From Bacteroidota bacterium (lineage in GTDB: Bacteria; Bacteroidota; Bacteroidia; Chitinophagales; Saprospiraceae): a DNA stretch of 64,000 nucleotides. Position numbers and translations under genes: made by a program. Of the stretch, positions 25,453 to 33,307 are shown piece after piece. The notes beneath the pieces are model-generated. The model saw only the letters and a list, made by a program, of their open reading frames with translations, did no database searches and had not been told where the DNA came from. The stretch covers positions 93,694-157,693 of the forward strand of contig JAKOVW010000030.1 in the NCBI GenBank assembly GCA_029781865.1, read 5' to 3'. The first letter of the stretch is position 1; every line of letters begins with the position of its first letter.

Positions 25453-28364
25453 AAAAACACATCCTGTTCTTCATCCTATTAATTACTTCATCGGTAGTAT
25501 TTTCACAAGCATCCCGGCAGACGATATGGGTTGATAGTGTATTGCAAAATATGACTCTCGATGAAAAACTCGGCCAGCTTTTTATTATCAGATCCTTTGC
25601 CAAAAAAGAAGAGGAACAATCTATCAAAATATTATCCCTGATTAAAGACTTTCACATCGGTGGTGTTTGCTTTTTTAAAGGAACTGTACCTGCAATGGTT
25701 GACCTGATCAACCGGTACCAGTCTCTTTCCAGGTGGCCTTTACTGATGAGCATGGATGCAGAATGGGGAATGGGTATGCGTCTTACGGATTTGTTGAGTT
25801 TTCCTAAACAAATTACCCTGGGTGCTATGGAAAACAATCAATTGATTTATCAAATGGCTCGCGAAATGGCAGCACAGATGAAGGATCTTGGCATTCACAT
25901 GAACTTCGCACCCGTGTTGGATATCAACAACAATATTTGCAATCCGGTGATTAATGAACGATCGTTCAGTTCAAACCGGAAAAAAGTTATTGCAAAATCA
26001 TTTGCTTACATGCAGGGCTTACAGGATGGTGGCGTTCTATCCTGTCTTAAACATTTTCCCGGGCATGGTGATACGGAAATTGATTCACATGCTGATCTGC
26101 CGACCATAAACTGCAGCAAGCAACGACTCGACAGTATCGAATTATATCCGTTTAAAGCGATTATCGATTTACATCCTGCATCTGTCATGGTTGCTCATTT
26201 GAATATACCCGCACTCGACAGCACAAAAGATAACCCGGCAACATTATCATCTGCCATTGTGAAAAGCCTGTTGAGAACTGAATACAATTATGACGGACTC
26301 ATCATCACAGATGCTCTTGAAATGAAAGGAGTCACACGGAAATTTACTGCTGCTGAAATCGCGCTCAAAGCATTTCAGGCAGGTAATGACCTGCTCTTGC
26401 TCAGTGAAGATATCCCCGCTGCTTTGATTGCTTTAAAAAACGCATTGTATTCCGGAGAAATTACCGTAACGCAATTAGATGAAAAAGTGAAACGAATATT
26501 GATGGCAAAATACCACGCGGGGCTTTCCAATTTTCAACCCATTCAGATTGACTCCAATTGGATAAAAAGATCAAATCTCCGATCGCAATCAATCAAACAA
26601 GACATTTATAAAAAAGCATTTACGTTAGCAAGAGATAAAAACAATCTGGTACCGGTACGAAACATTCCTTCAAAAATTGTTCACCTGAATATCAATGGAG
26701 ATCCGGATAATGGTTTTCAGAAACGGATTAAAGATTATGCAGATCTAACTACGTTTTCATTTTCCAATTCAGATCATTGGAATCCACAACTAAATCCTGT
26801 ACTAGAAGATGCGGATTTAATTCTGATCAGTTTGCATAAATTAAATTATTCGGAATCCAGATATTACGGATTGAACGAAGAGTTCATTCAGGAATTAAAT
26901 CCGTTGATTGCGGGTAAGAAATGCATCATAACGGTCTTTGGCTGTCCTTATGTAAGCATGCTATTTCCCAAAAGCTGCAGTTTGTTCCTTGCGTATGAAG
27001 ACAATGAGATATCTATGGATCTCGCTGCACAAATGTTATTCGGTACCGATCCTATCGCAGGAAGCTCACCTGTGGATGTATATGACCTTTTGCAGGAAGG
27101 CTCCGGCATACAACTGCCTGCATTAATGAGATTGGGTTACAGCAATCCGGAATCTCAGGGAATGAACAGTGATAGTCTTCAAAAAATAGATTCGCTTGCA
27201 ACTGAATTGATTCAGCATCAGGCAGCACCGGGTTGTCAGATCGTCGTTGTAAAAAATAATCATATCGTTTTTCGAAAAGCCTACGGATTTTTTACGTACG
27301 ATTCAATTACGCCGGTAACTGATCACAGTATGTACGACCTTGCTTCACTGACCAAAATCGTTTGTACTGCACCCGTACTTATGAAACTTTTTGACGAGCA
27401 TAAATATGAAGTTGAGGATAAATTTGCCAATTACTTTCCGGAATTCGGCAATAGCAATAAATCAGATCTGACATTAAAAGATTTTATGCTTCACCAGGGC
27501 AAACTGGTTGCATGGATTCCATTTTATAAATCTACCTTGATCTCTCCGGATACACTTAATGTTTTAGATCACAGCTACTATGGCAAAGTCCCTTCCTTCC
27601 GGTTTAATATTCCGGTCAGTGATAGTTTATACCTGAGATCCGATTACCGAGATACTATCTTTCAGAAAATTCTGGATTCTAAATTATTGGATGAAAAAAA
27701 ATACCTGTATTCCGATATTGGTTTTTATTTCATGCCAAGGTTTGTTCAACAATTAACTCAACAGGGATTTGAACCCTATTTCAATAAAAACTTTGTAAAG
27801 CCACTATCCCTTAGATACACTGCATTTAATCCACTGTCAAAACAATATTCAAAAAATCAAATTGCTCCTACTGAAGTGGATAATTATTATCGTCACCGGG
27901 TAATTCAGGGTTATGTGCACGACATGGGTGCTGCTATGCTAGGTGGCATAAGTGGTCATGCAGGATTATTTTCAACAGCTACTGATGTAGCCACTATCAT
28001 GCAAATGATATTAAACCATGGAACCTACGGCGATGTGACTTATTTCAATGCAAATACATTTTCAAAATTTACCACAAGAGATCCGGAATTATCGCGAAGA
28101 GCTTTGATATTTGATATGCCGGAATTAATAGACTCGTCCACTGCTTATGTTTCTCCCCTAGCATCCAAAAAAACGTTCGGTCATCAGGGTTTTACCGGTA
28201 CCTGCACGTGGGTAGACCCAGAACATAAATTGATTTATGTATTTTTATCAAACAGAACCTATCCTGACTCCAAGATAAATCTATTGCATAAAAACAGGTA
28301 CAGAAGGAAAATACAGGAAGTGATTTACAAATCTATCATGAATGAGAAGCAGGAAGTGGATTAA
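25449..28364 (+). CDS. Secreted GH3 glycosidase fused to a beta-lactamase-type domain
   Basis: 971 aa. Signal peptide MKKHILFFILLITSSVVFSQ. The N-terminal GH3 domain carries KHFPGHGDT (201-209) with His nearby (DSH), the NagZ-type signature, and the nucleophile Asp288 in LIITDALEMKGV; this suggests beta-N-acetylhexosaminidase action on muropeptides. A GH3 C-terminal alpha/beta domain follows. From about residue 590 a serine beta-lactamase/DD-peptidase fold begins: S633-L-T-K636 (SxxK), a YSD triad near 755, and a HQGFTG motif near the end. The fusion joins sugar cleavage with peptide or ester hydrolysis of cell-wall fragments. This arrangement is known in Bacteroidota and is often annotated as glycoside hydrolase family 3. 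It is coupled to the TMTC-like gene. Confidence 0.92.
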   Translation: MKKHILFFILLITSSVVFSQASRQTIWVDSVLQNMTLDEKLGQLFIIRSFAKKEEEQSIKILSLIKDFHIGGVCFFKGTVPAMVDLINRYQSLSRWPLLMSMDAEWGMGMRLTDLLSFPKQITLGAMENNQLIYQMAREMAAQMKDLGIHMNFAPVLDINNNICNPVINERSFSSNRKKVIAKSFAYMQGLQDGGVLSCLKHFPGHGDTEIDSHADLPTINCSKQRLDSIELYPFKAIIDLHPASVMVAHLNIPALDSTKDNPATLSSAIVKSLLRTEYNYDGLIITDALEMKGVTRKFTAAEIALKAFQAGNDLLLLSEDIPAALIALKNALYSGEITVTQLDEKVKRILMAKYHAGLSNFQPIQIDSNWIKRSNLRSQSIKQDIYKKAFTLARDKNNLVPVRNIPSKIVHLNINGDPDNGFQKRIKDYADLTTFSFSNSDHWNPQLNPVLEDADLILISLHKLNYSESRYYGLNEEFIQELNPLIAGKKCIITVFGCPYVSMLFPKSCSLFLAYEDNEISMDLAAQMLFGTDPIAGSSPVDVYDLLQEGSGIQLPALMRLGYSNPESQGMNSDSLQKIDSLATELIQHQAAPGCQIVVVKNNHIVFRKAYGFFTYDSITPVTDHSMYDLASLTKIVCTAPVLMKLFDEHKYEVEDKFANYFPEFGNSNKSDLTLKDFMLHQGKLVAWIPFYKSTLISPDTLNVLDHSYYGKVPSFRFNIPVSDSLYLRSDYRDTIFQKILDSKLLDEKKYLYSDIGFYFMPRFVQQLTQQGFEPYFNKNFVKPLSLRYTAFNPLSKQYSKNQIAPTEVDNYYRHRVIQGYVHDMGAAMLGGISGHAGLFSTATDVATIMQMILNHGTYGDVTYFNANTFSKFTTRDPELSRRALIFDMPELIDSSTAYVSPLASKKTFGHQGFTGTCTWVDPEHKLIYVFLSNRTYPDSKINLLHKNRYRRKIQEVIYKSIMNEKQEVD

Positions 28365-28420
28365 GGAGTTTGGAGTTAGGAGCTAGGAACTAGGAACTAG
28401 GGGTTAGGAGTTTGGAGTGA
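28365..28420. repeat. Eight-unit heptamer array starting at the GH3 stop codon
   Basis: Eight 7-nt units in strict register: GGAGTTT, GGAGTTA, GGAGCTA, GGAACTA, GGAACTA, GGGGTTA, GGAGTTT, GGAGTGA. The first base follows the TAA of the GH3 gene directly. Confidence 0.92.
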
Positions 28421-28518
28421 TGAACTAGGTGGTTAATTCTAATTAATATAAGTTATTGGGTATTGATTAAGGATTCCATGTCGCTAAGGAATGAAAGCAT
28501 TCTTCTATAAAACAAAAA

Positions 28519-28562
28519 GGAGACAAAGAAACAAACGCGTTGTCGTTTGTTTCTTTGTCTCC
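28519..28562. terminator. Strong 19-bp stem-loop
   Basis: GGAGACAAAGAAACAAACG (28519-28537) pairs perfectly with 28544-28562 around a 6-nt loop, CGTTGT. A-rich sequence precedes it and CTTTTCCC follows. It lies 155 nt past the GH3 stop. It could end transcription from either side, although no pure T-run follows. It directly precedes the 128-bp repeat array. Confidence 0.6.
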
Positions 28563-28578
28563 CTTTTCCCATAAGAAA

Positions 28579-29150
28579 ATGCAACGTCATTCCGAGCGGC
28601 AGCGAGGAATCTCTTGTTAATGATAATTACATATCCCATACCTCCGAAGATTCTCTCTTAAAAAATTGACTTATCCTTTATCTGACAGGTATCACTCTAA
28701 AAAAATGCAATGTCATTCCGAGCGGCAGAGAGGAATCTCTTTTTAATGATAATGACATATCCTATACCTCCGACGTTTCTCTCTTAAAAATTTGACTTGC
28801 CCTTTATCTGACAGGTATTACTCTAAAAAAAAATGCAACGTCATTCCGAGCGGCAGCGAGGAATCTCTTGTTAATGATAATGACATATCCCATACCTCCG
28901 ACGATTCTCTCTTAAAAATTTGACTTGTCCTTTATCTGACAGGTATCACTCTAAAAAAAAATGCAACGTCATTCCGAGCGGCAGCGAGGAATCTATTGTA
29001 AATGGTAATGACATATCCCATACCTCCAACTATTCTCTCTTAAAAAATGACTTATCCTTTATCTGACAGGTATCACTCCTAAAAAAAAATGCAACGTCAT
29101 TCTGAGCGGCAGCGAGGAATCTCTTGTAAATGGCACTTACATATCTCTTG
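28579..29150. repeat. Tandem array of ~128-bp units (four full, one partial)
   Basis: Units begin ATGCAACGTCATTCCGAGCG at 28579, 28705, 28833, 28961 and 29089 (spacing 126, 128, 128, 128). Each has the core GTCATTCCGAGCGGCAGCGAGG, a middle part (AATGACATATCCCATACCTC), a CTCTCTTAAAAA stretch, CCTTTATCTGACAGGTATCA and an A-run of five to nine bases. The fifth copy decays after about 60 nt. Differences are scattered point changes. Neighbouring units are more alike than copies at the 18.9-kb site, so this array grew locally. No ORF spans it, and there are no unique spacers, so it is not CRISPR. Confidence 0.93.
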
Positions 29151-29227
29151 TCTGCGAGGATACTTTCTAATACTTTATCGGCTAAACAAAAAAAATCAGA
29201 TACCCAATTGCACTATTTAAATGGTGG

Positions 29228-29341
29228 TAGTGTTCATAATGCTTCAATCTAACTTAAGCGCAATGGGTATACGCCCATTGATGTGCAAGCTTTAAGCCGC
29301 CATGACTTCAAGTGCAAGCTAACAAACACTTTCTGAACACA
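29228..29341. other. Hairpin-rich element bounded by GTGTTCA / TGAACAC
   Basis: GTGTTCA at 29230-29236 pairs with TGAACAC at 29334-29340. Inside is CAATGGG-tatacg-CCCATTG (29261-29280), and GTGCAAGCT occurs twice (29283 and 29312). The layout suggests a folded single-stranded DNA or RNA element. ATCTAAC (on the other strand GTTAGAT) fits the attC core pattern RYYYAAC, but a complete attC site cannot be assembled. Its function is unknown. Confidence 0.35.
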
Positions 29342-29415
29342 TAATTCTTTCTCCCGGCAAAATTTATACTATTTTTATGACACCAACAAATATCTTAAAA
29401 GCTATTCCAGATATT

Positions 29416-29471
29416 ACCTAAGGACCTAAAAACCTAAATACCTAAATACCTAAATACCTAAATACCTTATT
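29416..29471. repeat. Octamer array ACCTAAAT
   Basis: Units in 8-nt register: ACCTAAGG, ACCTAAAA, then four ACCTAAAT, then ACCTTATT. It lies 24 nt before the permease start, in what should be its promoter or leader. It differs from the other simple arrays by its 8-nt period. Confidence 0.9.
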
Positions 29472-29494
29472 TACAAAAGAATCCTTCTTTCTAA

Positions 29495-30712
29495 ATGAAC
29501 CTCACTAACGCCATCGCAATCCGGTATTTATTCGGCAGGAAATCGTCCCAGGCCATTCATTGGATTACGGGAATTTCAGTGCTGGGCATATCTGTAGGTT
29601 CGGCGGCCTTAATTTTAGTGCTTTCCGTTTTTAATGGATTTGAAGAATTGCTATCCGGACTATTCAGCAAGTACAATCCCGATATTAAAATTGTCCTGAA
29701 AGAAGGTAAGACCTTTCGTGAAGATAGTCTGCAAATGCAAAGCCTGCATACACTTAACGGAGTACTTTATGTAACCCGCACCCTGGAAGAAGTGGCCATG
29801 TTTCAGTATGATGATGCGCATGAGTTTGGAATTATCAAAGGTGTGGATTCCGAATTCGAAAAAGTTTGCGCTGCCCGTGAAGCAGTAGTAGAAGGTAATT
29901 TTGAAATCACCAGTGATGGTGCACCTCTGGCCAATTTAGGTTTAGGAATTAAAAATAAACTCGGCGTATCCATAAGCAACTTTCAGGAAGTGATCAAAGT
30001 ATTTGTTCCGGACCATGAAGAAAATCTCAACTTTACCAACGAAATAAAACGATACCCTCTTCAACCGCAATCCGTTTTTTCATTTCATCAGGATGGAGAC
30101 TACTCAAATATCATCACTGATCTGAATGCCGTTCAGATCATCCTTAAAAAACCAAACCAGCTGAGTTCCATTGAACTCAAACTGAACCCGGGCACATCAG
30201 TACAAAATATACTTCCCGAAATCAGAAGAATCATGGGGGATTCCTATCTGGTCAAAGACCGTTATCAGCAAGATGAAGCATTTCTCAAGATTATGAAACT
30301 CGAAAAATGGCTTTTCTATTCCTTGTTCTGTCTGACCTTGCTATTGGTTTCATTTACTGTCGTAGGCGCTTTGTGGATGATCGTTTTAGAAAAACGCATG
30401 GATATATCCATTCTGAAATCAATGGGAATGACAGATCGCAACATGAAAATGGTATTTGTCCATCTCGGACTGATGATTTGCTTTTTAGGCCTGATGTTCG
30501 GCTCTGCCCTTGCATTAACGTTTTATTGGTTACAAAAGAAATACGGTCTGATTGGCGTACCCGAAGAATTCATAATCGACAGCTACCCTATACAGATCAG
30601 GCTTGCAGACTTTTTGGTGGTGGGCCTGACCGTCCTGCTCATCGGGTGTATAGCCTCTTTTCTGCCCACCCGCAAAGTGGCTGAAATATTACCCGTTTTT
30701 CATGAGGAATAA
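29495..30712 (+). CDS. LolC/LolE-type ABC transporter permease
   Basis: 405 aa with the classic four-helix layout: one helix after a short N-terminus (WITGISVLGISVGSAALILVLSVF, about residues 24-47), a large periplasmic MacB-like core domain, then three C-terminal helices (LFYSLFCLTLLLVSFTVVGALW; LGLMICFLGLMFGSALALTFYW; DFLVVGLTVLLIGCIASFLP). The N-terminal AIRYLFGRKSSQAIHWIT and the cytoplasmic loop RMDISILKSMGMTDRN fit LolC/LolE, which release lipoproteins from the inner membrane. The partner ATPase (LolD) is not in the window. The next gene starts 21 nt later. Confidence 0.85.
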   Translation: MNLTNAIAIRYLFGRKSSQAIHWITGISVLGISVGSAALILVLSVFNGFEELLSGLFSKYNPDIKIVLKEGKTFREDSLQMQSLHTLNGVLYVTRTLEEVAMFQYDDAHEFGIIKGVDSEFEKVCAAREAVVEGNFEITSDGAPLANLGLGIKNKLGVSISNFQEVIKVFVPDHEENLNFTNEIKRYPLQPQSVFSFHQDGDYSNIITDLNAVQIILKKPNQLSSIELKLNPGTSVQNILPEIRRIMGDSYLVKDRYQQDEAFLKIMKLEKWLFYSLFCLTLLLVSFTVVGALWMIVLEKRMDISILKSMGMTDRNMKMVFVHLGLMICFLGLMFGSALALTFYWLQKKYGLIGVPEEFIIDSYPIQIRLADFLVVGLTVLLIGCIASFLPTRKVAEILPVFHEE

Positions 30713-30718
30713 TTTGTC

Positions 30719-30726
30719 TAAATTTG
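30719..30726 (+). promoter_or_regulatory. -7 promoter box very close to the start of the 30734 gene
   Basis: TAAATTTG, an exact match to TAnnTTTG. It ends only 7 nt before the ATG at 30734, so the transcript would begin at or next to the start codon (leaderless or nearly so). Confidence 0.5.
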
Positions 30727-30733
30727 CGCCCGC

Positions 30734-31108
30734 ATGGAAAAGTGGGAATTGGATTTCGAATGGTTAAGAATCCGTCACTTTGTTAAAGATAAGATTGGCC
30801 GGGAAGAATTGCCGGAACTCAATGCGATATTGCTGATGATCGGCATTCAGGAATTAGGTCAATTGAAAGAAGGGCGCTTTACCAAAGAAGAAAAAACAGA
30901 TTTAATGCACATTGCTTCATGCAGATTGCTGAGCCAGGATGGATACTATGAATTTCAGGGTAACGATCAGGATGGATGGCCGCATTATCAAATGATAAAA
31001 CCTTTTAAACTAAAAGGTGTAAAAGAACAGGAAGAATATTTAAAAGTCAAAGTCATAGAATATTTCAAATCAGAATTTCCAACAGAATTTAAAAATAATC
31101 AGTCATGA
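30734..31108 (+). CDS. Conserved small cytoplasmic protein of unknown function
   Basis: 124 aa with no signal or membrane segment. It reads ELDFEWLRIRHFVKDKIGREELPELNAILLMIGIQELGQL, then helical, charged sequence with QDGWPHYQ. The style is that of a conserved Bacteroidota protein, but no domain is recognised. It overlaps the following peptidyl-prolyl isomerase gene by 4 nt (ATGA), so they are co-translated, and it may be expressed from its own promoter at 30719 as well as from the permease unit. Confidence 0.75.
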   Translation: MEKWELDFEWLRIRHFVKDKIGREELPELNAILLMIGIQELGQLKEGRFTKEEKTDLMHIASCRLLSQDGYYEFQGNDQDGWPHYQMIKPFKLKGVKEQEEYLKVKVIEYFKSEFPTEFKNNQS

Positions 31109-31755
31109 AAAAAATTTGTTATCTAATTTTTTTAACATCAATATTAATTTCATCCTGTAAACAATTTGAAACCAAGGAGACCATTGTGCTCATTGAGACT
31201 CCGCTGGGTAACATGAAAGCAAAACTGTACAACAGCACTCCAAAACACAAAGAAAATTTTCTAAAATTGGTTAAGGAAGGGTACTATGATGGATTGTTGT
31301 TTCACCGTGTGATTAAAAACTTTATGCTTCAGGGTGGTGATCCAATGTCAAAAGATGCTCCTGCCGGAGTAATGCTTGGTGCCGGCGGACCAACGTATAA
31401 AATACCTGCAGAAATTGGTAAACTTCATTTCAAAGGAGCTCTGGCTGCAGCACGACTGGGCAATCAGGCCAATCCGAATAAAGAATCCTCCGGATCCCAG
31501 TTTTACATTGTTCAGGGACAACCCACAAATAGAAGTCAACTGGAAATGATGACGAAAGGAAAAAATGTAAAATACACTGAAGAGGATAAGAAGCGCTATG
31601 AAGCGTTTGGAGGTACTCCATTCCTGGATGGTGATTACACGGTATTCGGTGAAGTCATTGAAGGATTTGATATTATCGACCGTATTTGTTCTGTTGATGT
31701 CGATCAAAACAGTCGACCGCTTAAGGATCTGAAAATGAAAATTACCATTCAATAA
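31105..31755 (+). CDS. Cyclophilin-type peptidyl-prolyl isomerase lipoprotein
   Basis: 216 aa. The signal ends in a lipobox, FLTSILISSC, so the enzyme should be lipid-anchored in the periplasm. The cyclophilin domain has FHRVIKNFMLQGGDP (with the catalytic Arg), GSQFYIVQGQP and YTVFGEVIEGFDIIDRI. An insert of about 30 residues (NRSQLEMMTKGKNVKYTEEDKKRYEAFGG) is typical of Bacteroidota members. It catalyses cis-trans proline isomerisation during folding of exported proteins. It is paralogous to the next gene; the shared insert shows they arose by duplication. Confidence 0.93.
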   Translation: MKKICYLIFLTSILISSCKQFETKETIVLIETPLGNMKAKLYNSTPKHKENFLKLVKEGYYDGLLFHRVIKNFMLQGGDPMSKDAPAGVMLGAGGPTYKIPAEIGKLHFKGALAAARLGNQANPNKESSGSQFYIVQGQPTNRSQLEMMTKGKNVKYTEEDKKRYEAFGGTPFLDGDYTVFGEVIEGFDIIDRICSVDVDQNSRPLKDLKMKITIQ

Positions 31756-31782
31756 ATTATTTCTTCCTATAAAATTTTTCCT

Positions 31783-32667
31783 ATGAACCGATTTCTTTGG
31801 TGTGTTCCTTTATTTTTTATTATCAGTGCTTGTTCTCCAAACATGGTAAAATTCAGCCTGGACAATAACCAGGTCAAATTACCCGCAAGCGCAACATTCA
31901 AAAATCAATCTCCCGATGCTGATCGCTTTGAATGGGATTTTGGCGACGGAAGCAAATCAAAAGAAAAAAATCCTAAACATTTGTACACAAAATCAGGCAT
32001 CTATCAGGTGTCACTTAAATCTTTTAAAGGCAAAAAAATGAGTAGCTTTCAACAAAAAATCGAAGTTCTTCCTCCTGAAGGATGCTATGTAGTTATTGAA
32101 ACATCTTTAGGATCTATGCTTGCGAAATTATACGATCAAACTCCATTGCATCGCGATAATTTTTTTAAACATGCCGAACAAGGATTTTACAATGATCTGC
32201 TGTTTCACCGTGTCATCAATGGATTTATGATCCAGGGTGGTGATCCCAATTCCAGAAATGCGTCTCCAACGAGCATGCTTGGAAGTGGTGGCCCGGGATA
32301 TACTATTCCCGCAGAATTCAATCCCATGTTTGTACATAAGAAAGGTGCCATAGCAGCAGCAAGAACAGGAGATCAGGTGAATCCTAAAAAAGAATCTTCA
32401 GGATCCCAGTTCTATATTGTTCAGGGCAATATTCAAACCGAACAAAATCTTACCCAAATAGAAGACCGCAAAGGAATCAAATATACCGCTGAGCAAAAAG
32501 CAGCTTATGAGAAACTTGGAGGCACCCCTTTCCTGGATATGGAGTATACCGTCTTTGGTGAAATTATTGAAGGCCTCGATGTGATTGATAAAATAGCAGC
32601 AGTAAAAACGGAGAGAGGTGACCGGCCTACAGAGAATGTAACGATGAAAGTAAGAGCGCTTCATTAA
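31783..32667 (+). CDS. PKD-domain plus cyclophilin lipoprotein
   Basis: 294 aa. Lipobox FFIISAC near residue 17. A PKD domain follows (ATFKNQSPDADRFEWDFGDGS, then HLYTKSGIYQVSL, residues ~35-90) and then a full cyclophilin domain (FHRVINGFMIQGGDP, GSQFYIVQGN, YTVFGEIIEGLDVIDKI). PKD domains bind proteins or sugars at the surface, so the PKD probably positions the isomerase near its substrates. It lies 27 nt after its paralogue and contains the same insert before GGTPFLD. The PKD-PPIase pairing is uncommon. Confidence 0.92.
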   Translation: MNRFLWCVPLFFIISACSPNMVKFSLDNNQVKLPASATFKNQSPDADRFEWDFGDGSKSKEKNPKHLYTKSGIYQVSLKSFKGKKMSSFQQKIEVLPPEGCYVVIETSLGSMLAKLYDQTPLHRDNFFKHAEQGFYNDLLFHRVINGFMIQGGDPNSRNASPTSMLGSGGPGYTIPAEFNPMFVHKKGAIAAARTGDQVNPKKESSGSQFYIVQGNIQTEQNLTQIEDRKGIKYTAEQKAAYEKLGGTPFLDMEYTVFGEIIEGLDVIDKIAAVKTERGDRPTENVTMKVRALH

Positions 32668-33307
32668 ACAATCTGTGATAGGATTATAGAATGATGGTAT
32701 AAGCTATGATCGAAAATACCATTGTCTCTATAAGATATTTCTGATAAAAAACCGGCACTATTCAAATTATTAAAGACAGCTCTACAGCCTTTAGTCTTAA
32801 GCTTATAAGCGAATGTGGTTTTTTTTAGTATTCGTGTAATGATAATATTAAAAAATGCAGACCATTGCTGTAAGAGATATAAATTCTAAAACCCAAGTTG
32901 CAGATTCCTATACGCTTTTTATTTACTTCATCGGGAACGCTACAGATACATAGAAAGATTTTCTTAAACGCAAAGAACGCAAAGGTTTCGCAAAGAGCGC
33001 AAAGGTTTCTTAAACAGGCAAGGGTTTTGCAATGAGCGCAAAGAATGAATTCGAAAAACTACTATTTAGAAATGAACCGAATACAAGACTGGTATTATTA
33101 CGCTTTTTATTTACTTAATCGGGAACGCTACAGATACGTAGAAAGATTTTCTTAAACGCAAAGGTTTCGCAAAGAACGCAAAGGTTCCTTAAAGAGGCAA
33201 AGGTTTTGCAATGAGCGCGAAGAATGCATTCGAAAAACTACTATTTAGAAATGAACTGAATACAAGACTGGTATTATCAGGAATTGAATGATTTCAAATG
33301 GTCATCA
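32668..33307. repeat. Tandem ~188-bp duplication rich in CGCAAAG motifs
   Basis: Two adjacent copies begin ACGCTTTTTATTTACTT at about 32912 and 33100 and end GAATACAAGACTGGTATTAT. They differ by point changes and one small deletion in the CGCAAAG section (AACGCAAAG, AGCGCAAAG, GTTTCGCAAAG). A related CTTTGCG stretch in reverse orientation lies at 41861-41895. The first ~240 nt (32668-32911) show no feature. No ORF is present. Confidence 0.85.

Noticed and set aside
28579-29150. CRISPR array
   Set aside because: Units of 128 bp are alike along their whole length; there are no unique spacers and no cas genes.
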